Of a stretch of 64,000 nucleotides of DNA, positions 43,701-51,969 are shown piece by piece (the first letter of the stretch is position 1; every line of letters starts with the position of its first letter). The notes beneath the pieces were generated by a model. The model saw only the letters and a program-made list of their open reading frames with translations, did not search any database and was not told where the DNA came from. Where the stretch lies: contig CAZJQD010000007.1 of NCBI GenBank assembly GCA_964548165.1, positions 29,557 to 93,556 on the forward strand, in the 5' to 3' direction. Made by a program: the position numbers and the translations under genes. The DNA is from CAZJQD01 sp964548165 [NCBI: uncultured bacterium] (GTDB lineage: Bacteria > UBA8481).

Positions 43701-43846
43701 CTGAGCTCTACCGCGGCCTCGGTGCGGCCGTCCTCTTCGGGCTGGCGCTCTCGACCTTCATCATCCTGTTCTTCACGCCCGCCCTCTTCGCCTTCGTCTC
43801 GCGAAGGGCCCGCTTCGGAGAGTCATCCTCTTCCACAGCCGGCTGA
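40703..43846 (+). CDS. RND multidrug efflux transporter
   Basis: A 1,047-residue inner-membrane RND pump, the AcrB/HAE1 length. It starts with a cytoplasmic segment, then VTTISGVLMVMLFGTIGIINLPVQ, the porter-domain YPGAAPQEVEQQV and the two halves of six helices. In TM4 the proton-relay motif reads GMVVDNAVVVVENI, with Asp-Asn rather than Asp-Asp, as in many HAE-type pumps. It should drive export of hydrophobic or amphiphilic compounds using the proton gradient. It works with the adaptor and LysM-TolC encoded just upstream. Substrate unknown. Confidence 0.95.
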   Translation: MSEPENSEKHLSEERSKLVEIAVHYPVTTISGVLMVMLFGTIGIINLPVQLTPTIDRPTITIQTSYPGAAPQEVEQQVTNLIEEKVNSVENLRRVTSSSQVGRSNITLEFDWGIDKDLAVVDVMRKVNQVSGLPENVDQPIITAASSDEEQPILRIAVVSELDPSFIREVLDRDIQPRLLRVSGVGDVTFNGGQEREVRVTVDPHRLTAYRLTVENVRSAILDRNRNLQAGDIEKGQVRWIVRTVGEYNNLSEIEETPIRAGDGAWIHLSDVATVTTGYKDPEAIVRINGRPANVLNVNKKTGGNTIEVASGITAVVEEINREYSSRGIQLLPVVDDSDYIWASIRTVLWSLVQGTLLAVVILYVFMGSFRTVAIIGMAIPISLVGTFALLWGFDRSLNIISLAGLGFASGMVVDNAVVVVENIVRHRENGKGLFQAAVDGTSEVWGAVIASTVTTLAVFIPVLFVEEEAGQLFRDIAYAISFAIGLSLVISVTIIPTFAARVLKIRTGAETGESGPYAALRRVFLGATRRIGEAFMRTLTATLDRVLVSRRRCGIVVGIVVAATLALMTLLPPAEYLPSGSRNFIITSMRIPPGLSLAAVDEMVFTLQSRYASLPEKEAMFAVTRPNGCFIGVIVKPELADRIPEIIGRMRKMAADITQAQVIIQQASIFQRGIAGGKTIAVEVHGDDITQLIAYAEEVEAAAKAIPGVETIRSSLELGNPEIRVALEPDRLSELGLSTREVGEIVEAMVDGRRTGVYRAGGTEQEVDLNVIGSRTLAADAQALAAIPIWSDGTHVVPLSSVGRVGAATGPTRIDHADLARSITLTVFVAKEMPLQPVIDELNRALDGGIRPRMPTGYSIHMTGAADDLQRTISALVGAFIVAVFISYLLMASLFESFVYPFIVTAVVPIGMVGAIAGVLATGEQLNVITMLGFIILAGTVVNNAILLVHQTLNFEKDGLDFLPALRMSVITRVRPITMTTATSVLAMAPLAFGHGSGSELYRGLGAAVLFGLALSTFIILFFTPALFAFVSRRARFGESSSSTAG

Positions 43847-43874
43847 ACGGCCCGACGACCGGGGGGCGCGAGCA

Positions 43875-44939
43875 CTATCGCGTAAGCCTCGTCGTGATCC
43901 GGATGGCGGCATAACCGAGGGCGCCGAGCCTGACTCTGACGGTCCCACCGTCTGACGCCACCAGCTCGGCGCGTCCGCCATGCAGGAGTCTCGGGCTCGA
44001 CGCAGCGCCCGGAAGATCCAACGTCGCCGTGACTGGATCCTCGTAGGGATTGGCGAGGATCCAGTAGGTGTCGCCGCCCCAGGCAATAACGCGGTGGTAG
44101 ATGGTGGCGGGCTGGACGTCCGCGCCCACCGCGGGAGTCCCGGCCGTCAGGACCGCGTCCAGGTCGATGAGCTCACGGTTGATGACGCCCATCTCGGCCA
44201 GCATCTCCGGCTGCTGCCCCAGGTTCCAGATGACGCCATCGAGACCCTGCACCTGCCAGATGAAGAAGATGACGCCCTCGGGACTCCCGGTCAGGGCCTG
44301 GTACACGATGTTGTGCATCTCGAACGGCTCCGGCGCGCGGTACTGCCACGGCCGCTGGAAGAACGCCGGGATGCAGACGAGGAGCGGGCGGTCGCGCATC
44401 AGCGCCCGGGCGCGGCGCGTGTATCGGCCCACGATGTCCATGTGAATGTCTTCGGGCCGCGATCCGATCGGATAGGGCGTGATCCCGAAGATGTCCGCGC
44501 TGGAGAGGTAGGCGGCGTAGCGCGACGGGGTGAAGACCGTGAGGTAGACGGGCTTCGTGGGCGAATACTCGCGCAGGCGCGCGATCTTGGCGCGGACCGT
44601 ATCCGGCGTGTACCCGTAGATCTCGGGCTCGTCGAACGGATACCAGGCCATGACGATCGGGTCGGTGTCGAGCGAGCGCATCAGCTCGTGGGCGGCCGTG
44701 TCGTCGCCGTACCAGGAAGGGATCACCTTCAGGTTGAGCTCGCGGGCCCTGACGAGCTCCGTCTCCCAAGCCGGCCCGCTGACGACCATGTTGAATCCGA
44801 GAGAGACGATCGTGTCGAAGGTCGCAGCCCCGTTGGTGTAGATCCCGCGGATGAACTCGGCGCGCGCCGGCGCCACGGTCACGGCCAAGAGGACGCCGAG
44901 CGATGCAGCGACGCGAAAGATGCCGGGCAGGAACCGCAC
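43875..44939 (-). CDS. secreted protein, probable TIM-barrel glycoside-hydrolase-like
   Basis: A 354-residue exported protein. A signal peptide (VAASLGVLLAVTVAPARA) is followed by a beta/alpha-barrel-like succession: FIRGIYTNGAATFDTIVSL, FNMVVSGPAWETELVRAREL, VIPSWYGDDTAAHEL, MAWYPFDEPEIYGYTP, VYLTVFTPS and FGITPYPIGSRPEDI. The acidic pair in FDEPE is where a catalytic acid could sit. A C-terminal beta domain follows (YWILANPYEDPVTATLDLP). No glycoside hydrolase family is assigned with confidence. The GTG overlaps the malic enzyme stop by one base (TAGTG at 44941-44937), so the pair is translationally coupled. Confidence 0.7.
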   Translation of the reverse strand: MRFLPGIFRVAASLGVLLAVTVAPARAEFIRGIYTNGAATFDTIVSLGFNMVVSGPAWETELVRARELNLKVIPSWYGDDTAAHELMRSLDTDPIVMAWYPFDEPEIYGYTPDTVRAKIARLREYSPTKPVYLTVFTPSRYAAYLSSADIFGITPYPIGSRPEDIHMDIVGRYTRRARALMRDRPLLVCIPAFFQRPWQYRAPEPFEMHNIVYQALTGSPEGVIFFIWQVQGLDGVIWNLGQQPEMLAEMGVINRELIDLDAVLTAGTPAVGADVQPATIYHRVIAWGGDTYWILANPYEDPVTATLDLPGAASSPRLLHGGRAELVASDGGTVRVRLGALGYAAIRITTRLTR

Positions 44940-46384
44940 TACTTGAGCGGCGTGGAGGCCCGGGGCATCCTGCGGGCGACACCGGACGCGATCGCCGTCT
45001 TCGCCGCCGCCTTCGCGACGCGGTCCGCGACGCGGCGATCGAAGACGCTCGGGATGATGTACTCGGGCGAGATCCCGTCCTCGCGAACGATCTCGGCGAT
45101 GGCCCTGGCCGCCGCCAATTTCATCCGCTCGTTGATGGCCGAGGCGTGGACCGAGAGCGCGCCCTTGAAGATGCCCGGGAAGCAGAGCACGTTGTTGATC
45201 TGGTTCGGGTAGTCGCTGCGCCCGGTCGCGATGATCTTCACGTTTCCCGGTATCTCCTCGGGAAGAACCTCCGGCGTCGGGTTCGCCATCACGAAGACCA
45301 TGGCATCCTTGGACATCTTCCTGAGCCACGCGGGCTTGATGGAGCCGGGACCCGAGAGCCCCAGGAGGAGATCGGCGCCGGTGAGCGCGTCCTTCAGGGG
45401 TCCCGCAAAGTTGCGCGGATTCGTCATCCGCGCGTAGGCCTCCTTGGCCGGGTTCATGTGCTCCTTGCGCCCCCGGTAGAGGGCGCCGGCCGTGTCGTAC
45501 CCGGTGATGTTGCGAACACCTGCATGGCGGAGGATCTTCGAGCAGGCGACGCCGGCCGCGCCCACGCCGTTGACGACGACCTTGAGCTTCCCGATCGGCT
45601 TGCCAATCAGGCGGCAGGCGTTGTAGACCGCGGCCAGGACGACGACGGCGGTCCCGTGCTGGTCATCGTGAAAGACCGGGATATCGAGCATCTCCTTCAA
45701 CCGCTCCTCGACCTCAAAACAGCGCGGCGCGGAGATATCTTCGAGGTTGATCCCGCCGAACGTCGGGGCCAGCGCGGCCACGATCCGCACGATCTCGTCG
45801 GTATCCTGCGTCGCCAGGCAGATCGGGAACGCATTCACCCCGCCGAACTCCTTGAAGAGCATGGCCTTGCCCTCCATCACCGGCATCGCGGCCTCGGGCC
45901 CGATGTTGCCGAGCCCCAGGACGGCCGATCCGTCGGAGACGACGGCAACGGTCGACCCCTTGATCGTCAGCGCCCACGCGGACTTGGGTTGTTCATGGAT
46001 GGCCATGCAGACCCGGGCAACGCCGGGCGTGTAGGCCATCGAGAGATCCTCGCGCGTCTTCAGGGGCTTGCGGTTCTCGATCGAAAGCTTGCCGCCGAGG
46101 TGGGCCAGGAAGGTGCGATCCGAGACATGGACGACGTGGTAGTTCCTGAGCGCGCGGACGGCCGCAATGATGCGCTTGGCATGTTCCTCGTCGCCAGCCG
46201 AGACCGTGACGTCGCGGACCGTCTGCTCCCCGGAAGCCGAGACGAGATCGATGGCGCCCAGGTCGCCGCCCGCCTTCCCGATGACGGCCGCGAGCCGGGC
46301 GAAGGTGCCCGGGGCCGAGGGGAGTTCCACGCGCATGGTAAACGAGTAAGACGCTGTCGGACGATGCGCGGGAACGCTCTTCAC
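44939..46384 (-). CDS. malic enzyme with N-terminal ACT domain
   Basis: A 481-residue cytoplasmic enzyme that oxidatively decarboxylates malate to pyruvate. An ACT-type regulatory domain fills about residues 17-90 (MRVELPSAPGTFARLAAVIG), ahead of the malic enzyme core with YTPGVARVC, VFHDDQHGTAVVVLAAVYNA, VVNGVGAAGVACSKIL and MANPTPEVLPEE. It lacks the phosphotransacetylase-like tail of MaeB. The GTG at 46384 follows GGAAGGAGA by 6 bases; the frame extends to 46489 without support. An ACT domain suggests feedback control by an amino acid. The nucleotide preference (NAD or NADP) cannot be read here. Confidence 0.93.
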   Translation of the reverse strand: MKSVPAHRPTASYSFTMRVELPSAPGTFARLAAVIGKAGGDLGAIDLVSASGEQTVRDVTVSAGDEEHAKRIIAAVRALRNYHVVHVSDRTFLAHLGGKLSIENRKPLKTREDLSMAYTPGVARVCMAIHEQPKSAWALTIKGSTVAVVSDGSAVLGLGNIGPEAAMPVMEGKAMLFKEFGGVNAFPICLATQDTDEIVRIVAALAPTFGGINLEDISAPRCFEVEERLKEMLDIPVFHDDQHGTAVVVLAAVYNACRLIGKPIGKLKVVVNGVGAAGVACSKILRHAGVRNITGYDTAGALYRGRKEHMNPAKEAYARMTNPRNFAGPLKDALTGADLLLGLSGPGSIKPAWLRKMSKDAMVFVMANPTPEVLPEEIPGNVKIIATGRSDYPNQINNVLCFPGIFKGALSVHASAINERMKLAAARAIAEIVREDGISPEYIIPSVFDRRVADRVAKAAAKTAIASGVARRMPRASTPLK

Positions 46385-46476
46385 AGGAATCTCCTTCCCC
46401 CGGGGAACATGATTCGACCATTCCCCAATCAGGTCAACCCCACGCTCCTCGGCCCTTGTTCCCCGAAGTTGGATCA

Positions 46477-46641
46477 ACCACGGAGGCACTGAGACACAGA
46501 GAAGAGCGCGTCGATTGGGTTAAAAAAAGTCTGACAGGTACTCTTCGTTCACCTGCAGGGTGACATTGGCATGGGAACCCAGATATTGAGGTCTTCTCCG
46601 TGTCTCAAGCCCCGCGCTGCGGGGCGGGTGTCTCCGTGGCT
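46477..46641. repeat. inverted copies of a CACGGAG/CTCCGTG dispersed repeat
   Basis: ACCACGGAGGCACTGAGACA and following bases (46477-46504) recur in inverse orientation at 46593-46607 and 46628-46641 (CTCCGTGTCTC, GTGTCTCCGTGG). A related copy stands at 49532-49559. The element surrounds the 3' end of the GH3 gene and carries no open frame. Confidence 0.6.
46609..46625 (-). terminator. G/C-rich hairpin downstream of the GH3 gene
   Basis: GCCCCGC and GCGGGGC (46609-46615, 46619-46625) form a 7-base-pair stem with a 3-base loop, 50 bases past the GH3 stop. It lacks a T run, so termination is only possible, not shown. Confidence 0.35.
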
Positions 46642-46674
46642 GAATCCCGTCTGAAAGAACTCCTCTTCGGTGAT

Positions 46675-49272
46675 TCAAGATTCTGCGATCGTCACATCGA
46701 CCGAAGCGCGGAGGGCTCGCGACGAACTCCCCAGGCGGATGTGGTACGCACCCGGCTCCACGGTCCAATCGCGGCGACCAGCATCCCAGTGAGCGAAGGA
46801 CTCCGGGCCGATCGTCCAGCTCACGGTCTTCCACTCGCCCGGCTCGAGCTCGACGCGGCGGAAGCCCTTGAGCTCCTGCGGCGGCCTCACGACGGTCGAG
46901 CGATCGGGGGCCACGTAGAGCTGGACGACCTCGGCGCCGCGACGAGTCCCTTCGTTGCCGACCTCGACCGAGACCTCGAACCGGTTGCCGCCCAGCGGGC
47001 GTACAGCCGCGTTGCGGTAGCCGAACGTCGTGTACGAGAGCCCGTGTCCGAACGGAAAGAGCGGCACGATGCCGGCGCGGTCGAAGTGACGGTACCCGAC
47101 GAAGATGTCCTCCTCGTACCGGACCTCGACGTGATTTCCGGGGAAGTTGGTGAGAGCGGCCACGTCCGCGGCGCGGGCGGGAAACGTGAAGGGCAGGCGG
47201 GCGGAAGGATTGACGTCGCCGAAGAGGACGTCCGCGATCGCGTTGCCGCACTCCTCCCCGGGATACCACGCCTCCAGGAGGGCTGGCACGCGTCCCACCC
47301 AGCTGGTAATCAGGACCGGCGATCCGCTCTGGAGGATGACCACCGTGCGGGGATTCGCGGCAGCCACGGCCCGGATCAGCTCGTCCTGCCCCTCCGGGAG
47401 GTCCAGGTGCGCCCGGTCCGCGCCTTCATACTCGTCGCGGTCGGTGAGCCCCGTGAAGACGAGCACCAGGTCCGCGCGTTTCGCGGCGGCGACCGCGGCA
47501 TCGAGCTCGGAGTCCTCTCCGGGCACGCGCCATCCGAATTGCGCCGCCGCGTCCCCGGACTTCTCGTAATACTCGATCCGAAGGTCGTAGGAGCGCCCCG
47601 CGACCAGGCGAACCTTCGACCGCCTCGCCTCGAACGCGTGGTCGCTCCAGTGATCGATCACCTTGCGGCCATCGAGGAAGAGCTGGATCCCGTCGTCGGC
47701 GCCGACACCGAGCTCGAACTCGCCCGTGCGGTCCGGAACGAGGCGGCCCGTCCAGCGCACCGAGAAGCCGTCCGCGGAGAGCCCCGGGGCCGGCACGGCC
47801 ACGCCCCAATGGAAATCCACCTTCGCGTCGACGCGCGTCAGGACGGGCGTCCCCGCGCACTCCGTGTTCGCGAAATATTCGCCCTTCAGTCCGGCACCCC
47901 CATCGCGACCGGGCTGGCGGAGGAAGTTCGCCGGCACCGGTTGCAGCTCGGCCGCCAGGGGTCGGCCCACGGCGTACTCGATCGTAATCCGGTTGCCGGC
48001 CCGCGCGCGCAAGGCATCGAGCGGCGTGACGGAGCGGACGGGATTGACCCGCGAACTCCCGCCGCCACCGTAGACGGCCAGGGCTGCGTGAGGGCCGATC
48101 ACGGCGATGCGCCGCACCGACTCCCCGACCGGCAGGAGCGCGCCCTGGTTCTTGAGGAGGACGATCCCGGCCGCGCCCGCCTCGCGCGCCAGCGTCCGAT
48201 GCTCAGCAGTCCCTACCGCGCTCGCGTCTCCCCGGACGTCCCCGTCGAAGATCCCGAACTCCATCATCACGCGAAGGAGCCGACGCACCTTGTCCTCGAT
48301 GACCTCGACGGGCACAGACCCGTTCTTCACGGCCGCCGCCAGCTTTGCGCCCAGGAACTCCGGGCCCGGCATCTCGAGATCGAGCCCCGAGGTCGCCGCC
48401 GGGACCGTGCTGTGGACCGAATGCCAATCGGAGACCACGAAGCCGCGGAACCCCCAGCGTTCCTTGAGGGTCCCCTCGAGGAGCGGAGAATTCTCGGAGC
48501 ACCAGGCGCCGTTGAGCTTGTTGTAGGCAGACATCACGGCACCGACGCGGGCTTCATTCACCGAGGCCTTGAAGGCGGGCCAGTAGATTTCGTTGAGCGC
48601 GCGATCGGAGACCCTGGCGTCGATGAAGCCACGGTCCGTCTCCTGGTTGTTGCACGCGAAGTGCTTGACGGTGGCCACGACGCTCTCCGCCTGCACGCCC
48701 TGGATGTAGGCGACGCTCATCCGCGCCGCCAGGAACGGGTCCTCCCCGAAGCTCTCGAAGTTCCGCCCGCCCTGGGGCACGCGGTGAATGTTGACGCAGG
48801 GCCCGAGGAGCACGTTGCGGCCGTGACCCTTGGTTTCCCGGGCCAGGGCCCCGCCAAGGCGTTCGAGGAGTTCGATATCCCACGAGGCCGCCATCGCGAT
48901 GCTGGCCGGGAACGCCGTCGCTCTCCCCCACCTTACGCCGACCGGCCCGTCGGTCATCTTGAACTCAGGGATGCCGAGCCGTGTCAGCGGCACGGTCGCG
49001 AAGCCGTCGCCGCCCGCGCCGAGGCCATTGCCCGAGACCATCGCGATCTTCTCCTCGATCGTCATGCGCCCCAGCAGATCGGTCACGCGGTCCTCGACGG
49101 ACCGCGACCGGTCCTGGTACGGATGCCCCACCTCAGGACCCGGCGTGGTCGCTGGCGAGTCCGCGGCGGACGGTGCCGTCACCGGCGAAGTCCCGCAGGA
49201 GAGGAGAAGGACGGACGCGGCCAGTCCCATCCAGGGCCGGACGATCGACGCGGGCAGGCTGGACCAGAGCAC
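46675..49272 (-). CDS. secreted GH3 beta-glycosidase with PA14 domain
   Basis: An 865-residue lipoprotein (lipobox LLLSC, Cys26). The GH3 (alpha/beta)8 domain spans about residues 58-340, with KHFACNNQE and the nucleophile Asp282 in FVVSDWHSVHS. A PA14 carbohydrate-binding domain (about 460-590, GLKGEYFANTECAG) is inserted before the second GH3 domain, which ends in AWYPGEECGNAIADVLFGD. A fibronectin-III-like end follows (FGHGLSYTTFGYR onward). It probably releases glucose or xylose from beta-linked oligosaccharides at the outer membrane. The GTG follows GAGGTG. A LacI-type operator at 49333-49346 lies 61 bases upstream, implying sugar-controlled expression. Confidence 0.94.
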   Translation of the reverse strand: MLWSSLPASIVRPWMGLAASVLLLSCGTSPVTAPSAADSPATTPGPEVGHPYQDRSRSVEDRVTDLLGRMTIEEKIAMVSGNGLGAGGDGFATVPLTRLGIPEFKMTDGPVGVRWGRATAFPASIAMAASWDIELLERLGGALARETKGHGRNVLLGPCVNIHRVPQGGRNFESFGEDPFLAARMSVAYIQGVQAESVVATVKHFACNNQETDRGFIDARVSDRALNEIYWPAFKASVNEARVGAVMSAYNKLNGAWCSENSPLLEGTLKERWGFRGFVVSDWHSVHSTVPAATSGLDLEMPGPEFLGAKLAAAVKNGSVPVEVIEDKVRRLLRVMMEFGIFDGDVRGDASAVGTAEHRTLAREAGAAGIVLLKNQGALLPVGESVRRIAVIGPHAALAVYGGGGSSRVNPVRSVTPLDALRARAGNRITIEYAVGRPLAAELQPVPANFLRQPGRDGGAGLKGEYFANTECAGTPVLTRVDAKVDFHWGVAVPAPGLSADGFSVRWTGRLVPDRTGEFELGVGADDGIQLFLDGRKVIDHWSDHAFEARRSKVRLVAGRSYDLRIEYYEKSGDAAAQFGWRVPGEDSELDAAVAAAKRADLVLVFTGLTDRDEYEGADRAHLDLPEGQDELIRAVAAANPRTVVILQSGSPVLITSWVGRVPALLEAWYPGEECGNAIADVLFGDVNPSARLPFTFPARAADVAALTNFPGNHVEVRYEEDIFVGYRHFDRAGIVPLFPFGHGLSYTTFGYRNAAVRPLGGNRFEVSVEVGNEGTRRGAEVVQLYVAPDRSTVVRPPQELKGFRRVELEPGEWKTVSWTIGPESFAHWDAGRRDWTVEPGAYHIRLGSSSRALRASVDVTIAES

Positions 49273-49332
49273 GGGGCACCTCGGTTCGGATCACGGACAT
49301 GCGAAACCAGACATAAGTAGCCTATTACGTTA

Positions 49333-49346
49333 TGTAAGCGCTTGCA
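49333..49346. promoter_or_regulatory. LacI-family operator upstream of the GH3 gene
   Basis: TGTAAGCGCTTGCA is a 14-base near-perfect palindrome of the LacI/GalR type with the central CG, matching the cre-like pattern at 13 of 14 positions. It lies 61 bases before the GH3 start, in the only A/T-rich part of the gap. No repressor gene is in the window. Confidence 0.65.
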
Positions 49347-49531
49347 CAACTATTTTTGTGGGTGGCGACTTTTGCGGCCGGAAAGAATGGACGCTCCGAA
49401 TGAACATCCCTTCGTCACAGCGCCGTGGGCGCGGAGACGTTCACCAAGTTCAAGATCCAATGCTGCGTTATCACCCTGCCGGGGAATGAGGTAATTATGC
49501 CCGTTCCCTCGCGGAGGCCATTCCGCTCGCG

Positions 49532-49559
49532 CTTCTCCGCGTCTCCGTGTCTCCGTGTT
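49532..49559. repeat. further copy of the CTCCGTG dispersed repeat
   Basis: CTTCTCCGCGTCTCCGTGTC and the next bases match the inverse arm seen at 46593-46641. Confidence 0.5.
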
Positions 49560-49661
49560 GATGCAAACTTGGGGAATCCAGAACCTGTCAGTACCTTTGA
49601 CTCGGCGGCGATTTCCCGCATCCTTGCGGCTCGCCGTCTCGATATCACCAAGGAGAGCTCC

Positions 49662-50723
49662 ATGAATCCCCAGATTCGCAACGCCGTCATCGTCCTCGCC
49701 GTCGTCGCCGCAGGCGCCGGCATCTATGCTTACCAGTCTTCATCCTCCAACCCTCCAGCGGAAAAGTCTCCGGCCGCAATCGAAGTCAACGGGCTATCGA
49801 TCTCGGTGGCCCAGTATGATCAGATGCTGAGCAGGGAGATCACGACAGCGCTCGCTCAGATGGGCGGCGGTGGGATGGACCTCGATTCGAGCTCCCCGAT
49901 CCTCCAGGCCCTCAAGGGCCAGTTCGAAGTCCAGCTCCGGGAACGCATCGTGCAGCAACTGGCGATCCGTGCCGCGGCCCGGGACGCCGGGATCGAGGCC
50001 TCCTCCGACTCCGTCCAGGCTGCATGGCGCATGATGACGGCCGAGCTCGATGAGACCGCGCTGGAGAACGGCCTGCGCCAGGCGAACATGACGCGCGAGG
50101 AGGCGCTGGAGGAGATCAAGGCAGGGCTCACGACCGAGCTCTTCCTGAACAGCCGGGTGCCCGCGGCCACGGCGACGGAATCCGAGGCTCGCGCCTTTTT
50201 CGAGGAGAACAAGGCCCGGTTCAATCGGCCCGAGACGGCGCGCGCCCGCCATATCCTCGTCCCTGACGACGCAAACGGCGCGAGAATCATCCGGGAGATC
50301 CGGGCACGCATCGAGCGAGGTGAGGATTTCGCCGTGCTGGCGCGTGAATACTCGATCGACGGATCCGCCCAGGCGGGTGGCGACCTCGGCAGTTTCGAGC
50401 GGGGCCGCATGGTCCCGGAATTCGAGAAGGCCGTCTTCTCGCTTCCGATCGGAAAGGTCTCCCAGCCCGTCAAGACGCAGTTCGGCTGGCACCTCATCCG
50501 CGTCGACGAGCGGACTCCCGCCCGCCTCGCCGACTTCAACGCGGAGCGGGATACGATCGCGCTGATGGCCGGTCGCCGCGCGACGATGACCAGGATGCAG
50601 GCGTTCGTCGAGGAACTCCGTGAGAAGGCCACGGTGACCATCCACCTTCCCGCCGTCGCTCCCCCACCGGCTCCCGAAATGCCCGAAACGCCGGGCACGG
50701 CCCTGCCTCCAGGGCACCCGTAA
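49662..50723 (+). CDS. membrane-anchored parvulin-type foldase
   Basis: A 353-residue protein of the SurA/PrsA/PpiD type. An N-terminal membrane segment (VIVLAVVAAGAGIYAY) anchors it, a helical chaperone region follows, and the PPIC domain spans about residues 190-290: RARHILVPDD, FAVLAREYSID, AGGDLGSFERGRMVPEFEKA, VSQPVKTQFGWHLIRV. It assists folding of exported proteins by cis-trans isomerisation of prolyl bonds. The ATG at 49662 follows AAGGAG; the frame continues to 49425 without support. The C-terminus is Pro-rich. Confidence 0.9.
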   Translation: MNPQIRNAVIVLAVVAAGAGIYAYQSSSSNPPAEKSPAAIEVNGLSISVAQYDQMLSREITTALAQMGGGGMDLDSSSPILQALKGQFEVQLRERIVQQLAIRAAARDAGIEASSDSVQAAWRMMTAELDETALENGLRQANMTREEALEEIKAGLTTELFLNSRVPAATATESEARAFFEENKARFNRPETARARHILVPDDANGARIIREIRARIERGEDFAVLAREYSIDGSAQAGGDLGSFERGRMVPEFEKAVFSLPIGKVSQPVKTQFGWHLIRVDERTPARLADFNAERDTIALMAGRRATMTRMQAFVEELREKATVTIHLPAVAPPPAPEMPETPGTALPPGHP

Positions 50724-50850
50724 CTCCCGGGACGATCGCCGCGCGCGGGAACTCGAGGCTGCGTTCACCGGGTCTCCACCGGTCGAGGCCCGGTCCCATC
50801 GGCGACAGGGCCGGCGGGCAGGCGGTCACAAAAGGCCGCGGTAAACGCTT

Positions 50851-50880
50851 TTGATGATCGGCCGTCGAACGATTTATGAT
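50851..50880 (+). promoter_or_regulatory. predicted promoter of the CsgG-like gene
   Basis: TTGATG (50851-50856) and TATGAT (50875-50880) are 18 bases apart, matching consensus at 4 and 5 of 6. They lie 20 bases before the ATG at 50900. Confidence 0.5.
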
Positions 50881-50899
50881 GGGGAAAAGTGAGGGTCCG

Positions 50900-51928
50900 A
50901 TGATGAAGACGGCAACGTATCCCTGCCTGGCCTTGATGGTCCTGGCGGCACTCTGCGCCTGCACGAGCACGCAACGGGTGAGCCATACCGTCGTCGTGCC
51001 GGCTCAGATGGCGGTGCCGACTGAAGTGTCGCGAGTCGCCGTCGCGCGGTTCGACGGCCTGGAGCAGACCGGCACCCTCATCGCCAACAAGGTCGCCGCA
51101 GGTCTCGTCGCTGCCGGACGATACCGCGTCTACGAGCGGGCCAAGGTCGATGAGATCCTCGGCGAACATGCCTTCAACCGCTCCGGCGTCGTCGACCCCT
51201 CCACCATCCGCGACCTCAAGCTCGCCGGCGTCGACGCGCTCATCTTTGGCATCGTCGACGTCTTCAGCATCGAGGACCAGCGCGGGACGAACCGCACGAC
51301 CCGCTCGGTGGGAACTGGCGAATACCGTACGGTCGAGGAGAAGCACCCGCGAACCGGCGAAGTGACGACGCGCCAGGAGGAGATCATGCGCACAGAATCC
51401 TGGAACCGGCCCACGGTCCTCAGGATGGGCACGATGGGCGTGACGTTCCGGATGACCGATATCTCCACCGGCGAGATCATGGCCGTGGAGGCGATGACCG
51501 CGAACTTCCGGCAGGAGTGCTGGGCCGATATCCGCGACACCCGCGCCACGAAGGACGAGATCCTCGATCAGCTCTCGACGGAAGTGACCGCGAGGTTCCT
51601 CAACAAGATCCAGCCGCATGATGCCAGCCTCTCGATCGTCTTCGAAAACTCGGGCAATTCGAGAACCGCGATCGGTCTTCACTATGTGGCCAACAAGCTC
51701 TGGACGCGCGCCCTCGGCGAGTTCGACGCCGCCATGCGCGCCGAGCCCTCCGAGCCCAGCGGCCCCTACAATGTCGCGATGGCCCACTTCGCCCTCGGCC
51801 ACTACACGGAGGCTATGGCGTTCCTGGAACAAGCGATCGCCTTGGAGCCGAAGAGCCGCTACATCCAGGCGATGGCCATGGTCGAGGATGCTGTTCGCCG
51901 CGGCATGAGGGCCGAGTCAGGCCGCTGA
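50900..51928 (+). CDS. CsgG-like lipoprotein with TPR end
   Basis: About 342 residues. The signal peptide ends in LAALCAC, a likely lipobox. The main domain resembles CsgG/LpoB-type proteins: VSRVAVARFDGLEQTGTLIA, GRYRVYERAKVDEILGEHAF, LAGVDALIFGIVDVFS and TFRMTDISTGEIM. A C-terminal TPR-like segment follows (LWTRALGEFDAAMRAEP, ALGHYTEAMAFLEQAIALEP). CsgG-family proteins form outer-membrane secretion rings or serve as assembly lipoproteins; which applies here is unclear. The ATG at 50900 follows GTGAGGG; a weaker ATG lies at 50876. Confidence 0.75.
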   Translation: MMKTATYPCLALMVLAALCACTSTQRVSHTVVVPAQMAVPTEVSRVAVARFDGLEQTGTLIANKVAAGLVAAGRYRVYERAKVDEILGEHAFNRSGVVDPSTIRDLKLAGVDALIFGIVDVFSIEDQRGTNRTTRSVGTGEYRTVEEKHPRTGEVTTRQEEIMRTESWNRPTVLRMGTMGVTFRMTDISTGEIMAVEAMTANFRQECWADIRDTRATKDEILDQLSTEVTARFLNKIQPHDASLSIVFENSGNSRTAIGLHYVANKLWTRALGEFDAAMRAEPSEPSGPYNVAMAHFALGHYTEAMAFLEQAIALEPKSRYIQAMAMVEDAVRRGMRAESGR

Positions 51929-51969
51929 CGGCGACCACGCACGCGGACCATCCCGCGATCGGCGCCCCC

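Larger units (their letters stand above)
49273..49661. other. divergent intergenic region between GH3 and foldase genes
   Basis: This 389-base gap holds, from left, a short A/T-rich control region with the LacI-type operator at 49333-49346, a dispersed repeat copy at 49532-49559 and the ribosome site AAGGAG of the foldase gene. A frame runs rightward from 49425 into the foldase gene, but it crosses the repeat and lacks a ribosome site. Confidence 0.5.

Noticed and set aside
46600-49320. A 906-codon rightward frame
   Set aside because: Antisense to the GH3 gene, no ribosome site and shadow composition.
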